From assembly GCA_041687755.1 (NCBI GenBank), contig JBDNJM010000026.1, forward strand, positions 1 to 32,246: a DNA stretch of 32,246 bases, written 5' to 3'. The notes beneath the pieces were generated by a model, which was not told the origin of the DNA, did not search any database, and saw nothing but the letters and a program-made list of their open reading frames with translations. The DNA is from JBDNJM01 sp041687755. GTDB taxonomy: Bacteria > Planctomycetota > UBA1135 > GCA-002686595. Within the stretch, counting starts at the first letter, position 1; every line of letters starts with the position of its first letter. Positions 25,168 through 32,246 of this stretch are shown piece after piece. Position numbers and translations under genes: made by a program.

Positions 25168-25402
25168 GCACCGTTCCCCGCGAGGGCGAAGAACGTTGTC
25201 TTGATCGAATTGTCTCGACCGGCTGGGACGCGCCCTGCCGATCGGGGCGGGATTGTAGGCGCCGGTCCCGCCGGAAGGCCAGCAACAAGTGCCCGACTTG
25301 GCCTGGAATCGCCCCCTCTCTGCCCCTCCGGGAACGGCCGGTCTCAAGCGCGCGAGACTCCCACCAGGGGACCGCAACCTAAGCCGTGGGGGCGGGCCCG
25401 TC

Positions 25403-25909
25403 CTAGCCGCCCCGAGTTCCGCGCTTGGAGCGGAAGAACTCCTTGAGCAAAGCCCGGGACTCCTCGGCCAAGCAGCCCTCGCTCAGCTCCGCGCGGTGGT
25501 TCGCGCGGCTGTCGGAGAGCACCTGCCCCAACGAGGCACAACCGCCGAACTTCGGGTCTCGCACTCCCCACACCACCCGAGCGATGCGAGCGTGGACGAG
25601 CGCTCCCGCGCACATGAAGCAGGGCTCCACGGTCGTGTACAGCACGGCCCCCGGCAGCCGCCCCTCGCCCAACTCCGCACAGACCTGCCGCAGGGCCAGG
25701 ACTTCGGCGTGGGCGGTCGGATCGATGTCCGACCGGGTGCGGTTGTGCCCAGCCCCGAGCAGCGCCCCCTCGCGCACCAGGACGCACCCGATCGGGACCT
25801 CGTCGAGCGCGTAGGCCGCCAGGGCTTGGTCGAGCGCCAGCCGCATCCAGCGGGCGTCTTCGGCTGCGGCTTCGTCGGCGCCGAGAGTCGGGTCGGAATC
25901 AGGAACCAT
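25403..25909 (-). CDS. tadA: tRNA-specific adenosine deaminase TadA (168 aa)
   Basis: Deaminates A34 to inosine in tRNA-Arg(ACG). The zinc/catalytic motifs are TAHAEV (HAE at 67-69) and PCFMC (96-100), with the family block DEVPIGCVLVREG. The ATG at 25909 gives the usual length; the 83 codons upstream are unlike TadA. Its substrate tRNA-Arg(ACG) is encoded ~420 bp upstream. The order tadA - SRP RNA - dnaX - ybaB - recR matches Bacillus subtilis, here with two tRNA-Ser genes inserted. Confidence 0.95.
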   Translation of the reverse strand: MVPDSDPTLGADEAAAEDARWMRLALDQALAAYALDEVPIGCVLVREGALLGAGHNRTRSDIDPTAHAEVLALRQVCAELGEGRLPGAVLYTTVEPCFMCAGALVHARIARVVWGVRDPKFGGCASLGQVLSDSRANHRAELSEGCLAEESRALLKEFFRSKRGTRGG

Positions 25910-26225
25910 GGTCTTGGAAGGCGCGGCTGTCGGAAGGGCCTCACCGAGGGGTGAAGCGCTCCGCCCGGTGAATGTTGTGGGCGCGTCGTGCGCTCCAGCG
26001 GCACCGGCCGGCAGGCCAGAAGCACCCGCGGGGCAACCCGGACAGGCAGCGCCATGGATCCACAGCTCCTGGGGAAGGGACGTCCTCGACCCAGGATGGC
26101 TCGCCCGCGCAGCGGGCGCAATGGGACCGTTTCGCCGCGCAAGGCTGCCCGGCTCCAATGCCCGCAGCCAGTTTCGCCTTACGCCAAGTCCGCATCGACG
26201 ACTTCCCGCAGGGCTAGCGCCCCGC

Positions 26226-26285
26226 GCCCTAGCGTCACCGCCTCTAGTGTCACCGCCTCTAGTGTCACCGCCTCAAACGTAACCG
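26226..26285. repeat. 15-bp tandem repeat, four copies
   Basis: The unit CCTCTAGTGTCACCG occurs at 26241 and 26256 exactly; variant copies lie at 26226 and 26271. It is within the 418-bp gap between tadA and tRNA-Arg, where no gene is otherwise seen. A spacer minisatellite or binding-site array. Confidence 0.9.
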
Positions 26286-26327
26286 CCTCCCGGGCCGATG
26301 ACCTCGCGCGGCCGGGGAGTGAAGGGG

Positions 26328-26404
26328 TGGTACACCCATCAGGATTCGAACCTGAAACCTCCTCATCCGTAGTGAGGTGCTCTATCCAGTTGAGCTATGG
26401 GTGC
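26328..26404 (-). tRNA. tRNA-Arg (anticodon ACG)
   Basis: 77 nt with encoded CCA. The acceptor GCACCCA pairs TGGGTGT (one G-T pair), discriminator A. The D-arm is GCTC...GAGC, the anticodon arm CCTCA-CTACGGA-TGAGG, and the T-arm TCAGG-TTCGAAT-CCTGA. A34 is expected to be converted to inosine by TadA. Confidence 0.97.
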
Positions 26405-26418
26405 CCGTTGGGCGCGGG

Positions 26419-26448
26419 GTTGTAGCCCCGGCCCGCCCCCCCTGTCAA
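26419..26448 (-). promoter_or_regulatory. Sigma-70 promoter of tRNA-Arg
   Basis: Consensus -35 TTGACA (26443-26448), 18-bp spacer, -10 TACAAC (26419-26424). It ends 14 bp before the tRNA 5' end. Confidence 0.8.
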
Positions 26449-26607
26449 GCGAGGACCTCGCAACTGACCTCGGAACTTCACGAACCGAACGTGTCTTCGC
26501 AGTCCGCGGGCACGTCGCCCCCGCCGGATCACCCCCACAGACGCGGCTCCCCCCAAGAGCAGCCGGACGCGTGTGGACCCCCGTTCGCCGATCGCTACGC
26601 TACGGGT

Positions 26608-27669
26608 ATGGCAGCAGTCATCCACGAAGGCGCCCCGAGCGGGCGCACCGGGCTTCAGCATCTGACCCGTCTGTCCGACCTGGCGCCGGCCCAACTCGGT
26701 CGCGTGCTCGAACTGGCCTCGCGCCTCAAGGCCGCCGGACCGGGAGGCTCCGCGGCGAGCCTGAGCGGACGCTCCTTGGGGCTCTTATTCTTCCGCGGCT
26801 CCCTGCGGACTCGGGTCTCGATCGAAGCCTCGATGCACCAACTTGGCGGCAGCTCGATCGAGCTCACGGCCGCGAGCGACGCTTGGGAACTCGAAGATCG
26901 CGAGGGCCGCGTCATGGACGGGAAGGCTCCCGAGCACGTGAAGGACGCGGCCCGGACGCTCTCGCGCTATGTGGACGCCCTCGGTGTTCGGCCCGCCATC
27001 CAGGGCCGCTCCTGGGAGGTCGACCGCAAGGACGCGAGCATCGCCGCCTGGGCCCGCCACGCCGAGGTGCCCGTCATCAACCTCGAGAGCGCTCTCTGGC
27101 ACCCGCTCCAAGCCCTCAGCGACCTGATGACCTGGCGCGAGACCTACAAGGACCTGGCGGGCAAGCGCCTTTGCTTGGCCTGGGTACACTCGACCGAGCC
27201 CGCCTCCCCGGCGGTCGCTCACTCCGCGCTGCACGCGGCCCTCGCCCATGGCATGTCGGTGCGCGTCGCGCACCCCAAGGGCTTCGAGCTCGACGCGGGC
27301 GTCCTTGAAGAAGCGCACGAGCTCGGCCGCGCGAGCGGGGCCGAACTCGATTTCACGAACGAGCTCGACTCGGGCGTCGAGGGCTGCGACGTCGTCTACG
27401 CCCGCTCCTGGGCGAGCATCGAGAGCTACGGGAACCCGACCCTGGCCGCCAGCCGACGAGGGCGACAGAACGACTGGCGCATCGACGAAGACCGCATGGC
27501 CAAGGCCGGCCCGGCAGCCAAGTTGATGCACGCGATGCCCGTGCGCCGCAATCTCGAAGTAAGCGACGAAGTGCTCGATGGCACGCGTAGCCTGATGATC
27601 GAGCAGGCCGCCAACCGCCTGCACTCCCAGAAGGCGTTGCTCCAGACGCTGCTGGGCAGCGCCGGCTGA
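26608..27669 (+). CDS. argF': N-succinylornithine carbamoyltransferase, predicted (353 aa)
   Basis: Transcarbamylase of the acetylated/succinylated arginine pathway, not ordinary ArgF. The carbamoyl-phosphate loop is SLRTR (65-69) and HPLQ is at 165-168. The blocks AWELEDREGRVMDG..PEH, LGVRPAI and VVYARSWAS match the N-succinyl/N-acetylornithine branch. Residue 108 in MDGKAPEH is Pro. In this family Pro at this position goes with succinylornithine (Bacteroides type) and Glu with acetylornithine (Xanthomonas type), so succinyl is predicted. The usual HCLP motif reads HAMP (308-311), an odd loss of the Cys. The ATG at 26608 fits the family N-terminus. It stands alone; no other arg gene is in the window. 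Confidence 0.85.
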   Translation: MAAVIHEGAPSGRTGLQHLTRLSDLAPAQLGRVLELASRLKAAGPGGSAASLSGRSLGLLFFRGSLRTRVSIEASMHQLGGSSIELTAASDAWELEDREGRVMDGKAPEHVKDAARTLSRYVDALGVRPAIQGRSWEVDRKDASIAAWARHAEVPVINLESALWHPLQALSDLMTWRETYKDLAGKRLCLAWVHSTEPASPAVAHSALHAALAHGMSVRVAHPKGFELDAGVLEEAHELGRASGAELDFTNELDSGVEGCDVVYARSWASIESYGNPTLAASRRGRQNDWRIDEDRMAKAGPAAKLMHAMPVRRNLEVSDEVLDGTRSLMIEQAANRLHSQKALLQTLLGSAG

Positions 27670-27674
27670 GACCC

Positions 27675-27705
27675 GGGCGAAGAAGCGGCTCTCGCCGTTT
27701 CGCCC
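27675..27705 (+). terminator. Hairpin after the carbamoyltransferase gene
   Basis: GGGCGAA (27675-27681) pairs TTCGCCC (27699-27705), with inner CGGC-TCTC-GCCG. It starts 6 bp after the stop. No strong T-run. Confidence 0.55.
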
Positions 27706-27865
27706 TCCCCGCCGACGGTTCCCAGGCCTCGCGGCTGACGCTGCAAGCGCCCAAGCCGGCTCCGGCGGGCGCGACGCCGTGTTCGGATTCTTAGTCCCCC
27801 CATCGTGCGCTGCCACGCCCCCGGCAGCCCCCTCCGCCCGCGCGACCCGCAACCCACCGCACGCC

Positions 27866-30800
27866 GTGATCCGACCCGAATTCGTCCACCTGCACGTCCA
27901 CTCGGAGTACAGCCTGCTCGACGGGGCGAACCGCATCTCGAAGCTCGTCGACGCCTGCGTCGACGACGGCCAGACCGCGCTCGCGTTGACCGACCACGGC
28001 AACATGTTCGGCGCGATCGAGCTGTACCAGAAGGCGCGGGCGAAGGACGTGAAGCCCATCCTGGGCTGCGAGGTGTACATCGCGCGCGAGTCCCGGCTTC
28101 AGAAGCACCACCGCGAGCGCAACCCCTACAGCCACCTGACCCTGCTGGCGCGCACCAACGAGGGCTATCAGAACCTGATCAAGATGGCTTCGCTCTCGTA
28201 CACCGAGGGCCATTCGATGCGGCCGCGTATCGACATGGAGCTGCTGGCCGAGAACGCGGCGGGCATCTCCTGCCTTTCCGGCTGCCTGTCCGGCGAGATG
28301 AACCAGATGATCCGCCGCGACAAGCAGGCGGAGGCCGAAGCGCTGGCCATCCGCATGCGGGACATGTTCGGCCCCGACCACTTCTGGCTCGAGCTGCAGC
28401 GCAACGGCATCGAGATGCAGGACCGCTGCAACGAAGCGCTCGTCGAGATCCACAAGCGCACCAACATCCCGATCGTCGCCACCAACGACATCCACTACCT
28501 GCGCCACGAGGACTGCGCGGTGCAGGATGTGCTCCTCTGCATCAACACCGGAGCGAAGCGCGACGACGAGAAGCGCTTCAAGATGGACACGAGCACCCTC
28601 TACTTCCAAACGCGGGAGCAGATGGCGGTGATGTTCAAGGACATGCCGAATGCCGTCACCGCCACGCTCGATGTCGCCTCACAAGTCGACGTAGAGATCG
28701 AGTTCGGCAAGTACCACGTGCCGGTGTTCACCAGCGATACGGGCGAATCGCCGGAAGCCCTGTTCGATCGGCTGCTCGAAGAAGGTCTGGTCGAGAAGTA
28801 CGGCACGGACAACACCGTGGCCCGTGAACGCCTCGAGTACGAGAAGCGCGTCATCAGCGAGCTCGGCTTCGTCTCCTACTTCCTGATCGTTTGGGACCTG
28901 ATCAAGTGGGCCCGCGACCACGACATCCCCGTTGGACCTGGACGCGGTTCGGCGGCCGGATCGATCGTCGCGTTCCTGATGAACATCACGAAGGTCTGCC
29001 CGCTGGAGTACGACCTGCTGTTCGAGCGCTTCCTGAACGCCGCGCGGGTCTCGATGCCGGACATCGACATCGACTTCTGCAAGGAGGGCCGCGACGCGGT
29101 CATCCAGTACACGCGCGAAAAATACGGCAACGAGTACGTCGCTCAGATCGTGACGTTCGGGACGATGGCCTCGCGCACGGTGGTGCGCGACGTCGCGCGG
29201 GTGCTCGACATCCCCTTGCGCGACGTGGACCGCGTCGCTAAGAAGATCCCCGCCGGCCCGAACGCTCCAACCCTGGCCAAGGCTCTCGAGACGGATGAAG
29301 ACCTGCTGACCGTCCAGCGCGAGATGCCTGAGCTCAGAGAGTTGTTCGAACTCTCGGTCGAGCTCGAGGGCCAGGTGCGCCACATCTCGACCCACGCGGC
29401 GGGCATCGTGATCGCGGATAAGCCGATCACCGAGTACGTCCCGCTCTGCCTGCAGAACGGCACCGACATCTCGACCCAGTGGCCCGCGGGCCAACTCGAG
29501 GAGCTTGGCCTGCTGAAGATGGACTATCTGGGCCTGCGAACCCTGACGGTCCTCAATCGCACGCTCGACAACATCAAGAAGCGCGGGGGCACCCCCCCCG
29601 ATCTCGACAACCTGCCCGCCGGTGACGCTGCGACCTACGCCATGCTCATGCGCGGCGACACGCTCGGCGTGTTCCAGCTGGAATCCGAGGGCATGCGCAA
29701 GCTGCTCGCGCGACTGAAGCCCGACCGCTTCGAGGACCTGATCGCTGTCCTTGCCCTGTACCGCCCCGGACCCCTCGAGTCCGGCATGGATGAGATGTTC
29801 ATCCGGCGCAAGCACGGGGAAGAGGAGGTCACGTACCCTCACGAGTGCATCGAGTCCATCCTGAGCGACACCTACGGGTGCATCGTGTACCAGGAGCAGG
29901 TCATGCTGATCTCGAACGAGCTGGGCGGCTTCAGCCTCAACGAGGCCGACAACCTGCGCAAGGCCATGGGCAAGAAGAAGCCCGAGATCATGCAGGCGTT
30001 CTCGGCTCAGTTCATTGACGGCGCCGAGTCGAAGGGCTGTGCCCGCGAAGTCGCGCAAGAGGTCTGGGACAACATCGTCAAGTTCGGTGGCTACGGCTTC
30101 AACAAGTCGCACTCGACAGCCTATGCGCTGATCACGTATCAGACGGCCTACCTCAAGGCCAATTTCCGCACGGCCTACCTCGCCGGGAACATGTCCTGCG
30201 AGATGCAGGACTCGGACAAGATCAAGGCGTTCATCGACGACTGCAAGCGCAGCGACATCAAGGTCCGCCTGCCCGATTCGCGCTACAGCACGTGGGAGTT
30301 CGAGCCCGAGGACGGCGGCATCCGGTTCGGTCTCGGCGCGATCAAGGGCACGGGTCAGAAGGCGGTCGAGTCGATGCTCGCCGTGCGCACGGGTCTCGAG
30401 AAGCCCGCCGACCTGCACGGCTGGATCTCCGAAGTCGATCCGGGCGAGGTCAATAAGTCGACGTGGGAGGCGCTGATCAAGGCCGGCTGCTTCGACTGGA
30501 CGGAGCACAACCGCGGCGCGGTCATGTCCGCGCTCGACCACGCAATGGCCGATGGCGCCCAGGCCGCGGCCAACCGCAAGTCCGGCCAGATGAGCATGTT
30601 CGATGCCATGGGCGGCGGAGGCGCCGGAGGCGGCGGCGAAGCGGCCGAATCGGAGGCCTCGCCCATCGACGATTCGAAGGCCTGGGACGAGAAGGAGACC
30701 CTCTCGGCCGAGCGCGAAGTGCTCGGCCTGTACCTCTCCGGGCACCCGCTCGAAGAGAACGCCGGAGTGCTGTCGCTGCTCGCCAACACGAACACCAAAC

Positions 30801-31330
30801 GCCTGCACGAGCTGGCGTCCGGTGCCGAAGTCACGATGGCCGGCATGGTGACCGGCTACGCTCAGAACATCGTCAAGAACGGGCGCATGGCAGGCCAGAA
30901 GATGGCCCGCTTCTTCCTAGAAGACCTCGGCGGCTCGATCCAGGTCACCGTCTTCCCGCGGACCTTCGAGGAGGTGCGCGAGATCCTCGCCGAGGACGCG
31001 ATCATCGTCATCAAGGGCAAGCTCGAGGACCGCGGCGACGGCTTCGCGCTGATCCTCAACGAGCTCCACGACGTGGAAGCGGCTCTGGAGCAATTCACGG
31101 GCGCTCTGGTCGTCCAGCTCGACGCGCGCGACCGCATGAAGCTGCCGGAGCTGAAGCAGCTGATGAGCACCAGCGAGGGCCCCAACCCGCTCTACTTCGA
31201 CGTCGAAGGCTCGGATGGAGACACCCGCCGGGTGCGCGCCGGCCAGAACGGCGTCAAGGTCAACGCACCGCTCGTGCGCAGCCTCGACAACCTGCTCGAG
31301 CCGGGCCGCACGAGCCTCGCGCGCATGTGA
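27866..31330 (+). CDS. dnaE: DNA polymerase III alpha subunit DnaE (1154 aa)
   Basis: Replicative polymerase. The N-terminal PHP domain is FVHLHVHSEYSLLDGANRIS. The polymerase core includes GPGRGSAAGSIVAFLM and the catalytic aspartates in PDIDIDF (D399, D401). The fingers region includes GVFQLESEGMRKLL and YQEQVMLIS. The internal clamp-binding motif QMSMF is at 908-912, before a Gly-rich loop. The OB domain is VTMAGMVTGYAQNIVKNGRM and beyond. The GTG at 27866 places the family N-terminus at residue 1; another GTG at 27779 would add 29 Pro/Ala-rich residues. Full-length, with no intein. DnaE1 type, no PolC exonuclease insertion. Confidence 0.96.
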   Translation: MIRPEFVHLHVHSEYSLLDGANRISKLVDACVDDGQTALALTDHGNMFGAIELYQKARAKDVKPILGCEVYIARESRLQKHHRERNPYSHLTLLARTNEGYQNLIKMASLSYTEGHSMRPRIDMELLAENAAGISCLSGCLSGEMNQMIRRDKQAEAEALAIRMRDMFGPDHFWLELQRNGIEMQDRCNEALVEIHKRTNIPIVATNDIHYLRHEDCAVQDVLLCINTGAKRDDEKRFKMDTSTLYFQTREQMAVMFKDMPNAVTATLDVASQVDVEIEFGKYHVPVFTSDTGESPEALFDRLLEEGLVEKYGTDNTVARERLEYEKRVISELGFVSYFLIVWDLIKWARDHDIPVGPGRGSAAGSIVAFLMNITKVCPLEYDLLFERFLNAARVSMPDIDIDFCKEGRDAVIQYTREKYGNEYVAQIVTFGTMASRTVVRDVARVLDIPLRDVDRVAKKIPAGPNAPTLAKALETDEDLLTVQREMPELRELFELSVELEGQVRHISTHAAGIVIADKPITEYVPLCLQNGTDISTQWPAGQLEELGLLKMDYLGLRTLTVLNRTLDNIKKRGGTPPDLDNLPAGDAATYAMLMRGDTLGVFQLESEGMRKLLARLKPDRFEDLIAVLALYRPGPLESGMDEMFIRRKHGEEEVTYPHECIESILSDTYGCIVYQEQVMLISNELGGFSLNEADNLRKAMGKKKPEIMQAFSAQFIDGAESKGCAREVAQEVWDNIVKFGGYGFNKSHSTAYALITYQTAYLKANFRTAYLAGNMSCEMQDSDKIKAFIDDCKRSDIKVRLPDSRYSTWEFEPEDGGIRFGLGAIKGTGQKAVESMLAVRTGLEKPADLHGWISEVDPGEVNKSTWEALIKAGCFDWTEHNRGAVMSALDHAMADGAQAAANRKSGQMSMFDAMGGGGAGGGGEAAESEASPIDDSKAWDEKETLSAEREVLGLYLSGHPLEENAGVLSLLANTNTKRLHELASGAEVTMAGMVTGYAQNIVKNGRMAGQKMARFFLEDLGGSIQVTVFPRTFEEVREILAEDAIIVIKGKLEDRGDGFALILNELHDVEAALEQFTGALVVQLDARDRMKLPELKQLMSTSEGPNPLYFDVEGSDGDTRRVRAGQNGVKVNAPLVRSLDNLLEPGRTSLARM

Positions 31331-31428
31331 CCCGCGTGCGCCCCGGAACGGAGCGCCCCTACGGCAATGCCTGCCGGGTTCGCAGCCCAGGCTGTCATCC
31401 GAGATCCCTCTGAGCCGGCCACCGGTAG

Positions 31429-31731
31429 CTCGACCTGCTGGGGAAGGCGGTGCGCTACGTAATCAACCAGCGCGGCCTCCTGCTTGCGCACGTGGGAATC
31501 CCCGCTATCCCCATCCACCACAACGACACCAACACCGACACCGACACCGACACCGACACAGAGCAGGACCTGCGGCATGTCATGACCGGAAGGAAGAACT
31601 GGATGATCTATGGAGGCCCGAAGGGCGGCCAGGTCGCGGCCATACTCTTCTAGCTGGTGGTGCTCGCGAAGGCGGCCGACGTCAACGTGCAGGCCTACCT
31701 CGAGGAAGTGCTGGAGCGCGCAAGGACCTGA
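31429..31731 (+). pseudogene. IS66 transposase (TnpC) C-terminal remnant
   Basis: The translated frame reads LGKAVRYVINQRG, then ...GRKNWMIYGGPKGGQVAAILF, an in-frame TAG (31651-31653), then LVVLAKAADVNVQAYLEEVLER and a stop. These match the IS66 tail (LGKALRYALNQW ... GRKNWLF.G...GG..AAI.YSL...AKLNG..P.AYL.DVL). Another in-frame stop bounds it upstream. A hexamer expansion adds ~11 Thr/Asp residues after IHHN. Nonfunctional. Confidence 0.85.
31525..31560 (+). repeat. GACACC hexamer repeat inside the tnpC remnant
   Basis: Six copies of GACACC (one AACACC, the last GACACA). In frame it encodes Asp-Thr repeats between the conserved IxNN and GRKNW parts of the transposase tail, so it expanded inside the relic. 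Confidence 0.9.
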
Positions 31732-31752
31732 GCGGGCGGCTGGCCGGACGCT

Positions 31753-31926
31753 AACCTTCATTCGATTGCGGCGGCGATTGAAGAAGACGAAGAGATGGCC
31801 GGACAGCGGGTCCTATTCGATCGTTTCGATCACGAGGCCGCTCAGGCCGTCGAAGCCTTTGCGCATGTCGGCCGGCTCCCGAGCAACGAAGATCCGTACC
31901 GACGGTGACGGCGGGAAACTCAGCAT
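31753..31926 (-). pseudogene. IS66 TnpB remnant with internal TAG
   Basis: Starts with an ATG overlapping the tnpA stop (ATGCTGA). It reads VRIFVAREPADMRKGFDGLSGLV, stops at TAG (31813-31815), then continues in the same frame as DPLSGHLFVFFNRRRNRMKV before losing similarity at ~31753. ADMRKGFDGL and SGHLFVF are the TnpB hallmarks. Roughly the first half of a ~115-residue protein. Confidence 0.85.
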
Positions 31927-32246
31927 TGCTCGAGCACCTCGGTGAGACGCAGCAGGGCCGCCGCGTCGAAGTCCGCGGGGACGCGCAAGACTCGGCCGGT
32001 CACGAGTTCGACCTCGAACGGAAGTGCGGAGGTGTCAGCGACCGAAGACGACGAGGCGGCGGCCGCCTTCAGGCGGACCGGCACGAAAGCTCCTTCATGA
32101 TCGATCCGCCTCAGTTTGCGCCGCGCACGGTGACGCGCTTCGTACAGGCGCCAGGCGGGTACGCCGCGCTCGCGGGCGAACTCGGCGAGGCTGACGCCGG
32201 AGTCCTCGTGCTCCGCGAGCAGGGCGGGGAGGTCGTGATCGGGGAC
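31920..32246 (-). CDS. IS66 TnpA-like protein, partial (108 aa, N-terminus outside window)
   Basis: Open from the window edge to the TGA at 31920. A helix-turn-helix-like start (DSGVSLAEFARERGVPAWRLY) is followed by FVPVRLKAA and the family end VELVTGRVLRVPADFDAAALLRLTEVLE. The stop overlaps the tnpB start as in intact IS66 elements. No internal stop in the visible part. Confidence 0.78.
   Translation of the reverse strand, partial: VPDHDLPALLAEHEDSGVSLAEFARERGVPAWRLYEARHRARRKLRRIDHEGAFVPVRLKAAAASSSSVADTSALPFEVELVTGRVLRVPADFDAAALLRLTEVLEQC

Larger units (their letters stand above)
31429..32246. mobile_element. Decayed, rearranged IS66-family element
   Basis: Remnants of all three IS66 genes are present: tnpA and tnpB on the minus strand with the usual overlap, and a tnpC C-terminal piece on the plus strand. 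Intact IS66 elements carry A-B-C on one strand, so this is an inversion or two fused copies. No terminal inverted repeats were found. The element runs off the window. Confidence 0.8.

Noticed and set aside
28679..30808. 709-codon open frame on the minus strand opposite dnaE
   Set aside because: Shadow of dnaE; no recognisable domain.
31651..31815. Amber codon readthrough or recoding, since both tnpB and tnpC have an in-frame TAG
   Set aside because: TAG is used as the normal stop by the HPr gene, ybaB and tadA in the same window, and each TAG is one mutation from a family-typical codon. Pseudogene decay is simpler.

Overview
The window is GC-rich bacterial chromosome (about 65-70% G+C by eye) made almost entirely of housekeeping genes. 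The layout, the high GC, the huge charged N-terminal extension on RNase E, the secretin-type pilus genes without a separate PilP, and many genes without a Shine-Dalgarno sequence fit a marine-type Planctomycetota. That placement is inference; there is no rRNA here to test it.

Left part (1-16604), all on the minus strand. It holds a GspC-like PDZ membrane protein (179-1204), a PilT-family retraction ATPase (1792-3306), obgE, rpmA and rplU (4094-5868), a secreted coiled-coil protein broken by a one-base frameshift (6178-7051), a 972-residue RNase E/G with a ~395-residue disordered N-terminus (7542-10460), and the pilus assembly operon pilM-pilN-pilO-pilQ (16604 down to 11541). The pilO product appears to carry a PilP-like C-terminal domain.

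Middle (17257-24421), also minus strand. An HPr-like protein and an EIIA(Ntr)-like protein sit next to truA and rpoN (sigma-54), the classical nitrogen-PTS neighbourhood. Upstream is the ancient block tadA - SRP RNA - dnaX - ybaB - recR. The SRP RNA (about 24299-24421) is a clear RNA gene with its own promoter.

Right part (24679-32246). Two tRNA-Ser genes (GGA, CGA), tadA and tRNA-Arg(ACG) lie on the minus strand; a predicted N-succinylornithine carbamoyltransferase and dnaE (Pol III alpha) lie on the plus strand. The window ends in a decayed IS66-type element whose tnpB and tnpC remnants face each other and each carry one in-frame TAG.

The most novel signal is a family of ~115-136-bp structured repeats at the 3' ends of transcription units. 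Class A copies follow the PDZ gene, rne and tRNA-Ser(GGA); class B copies follow pilT, obgE and ptsN and begin exactly at the stop codon. Both classes share a hairpin of the form CCAACGGC-TGAC-GCCGTTGG (RNA sense), with base changes that keep pairing in some copies. Copies occur singly and as tandem arrays, always in the same orientation relative to the gene. I know of no described element of this form, but I could not search for it.
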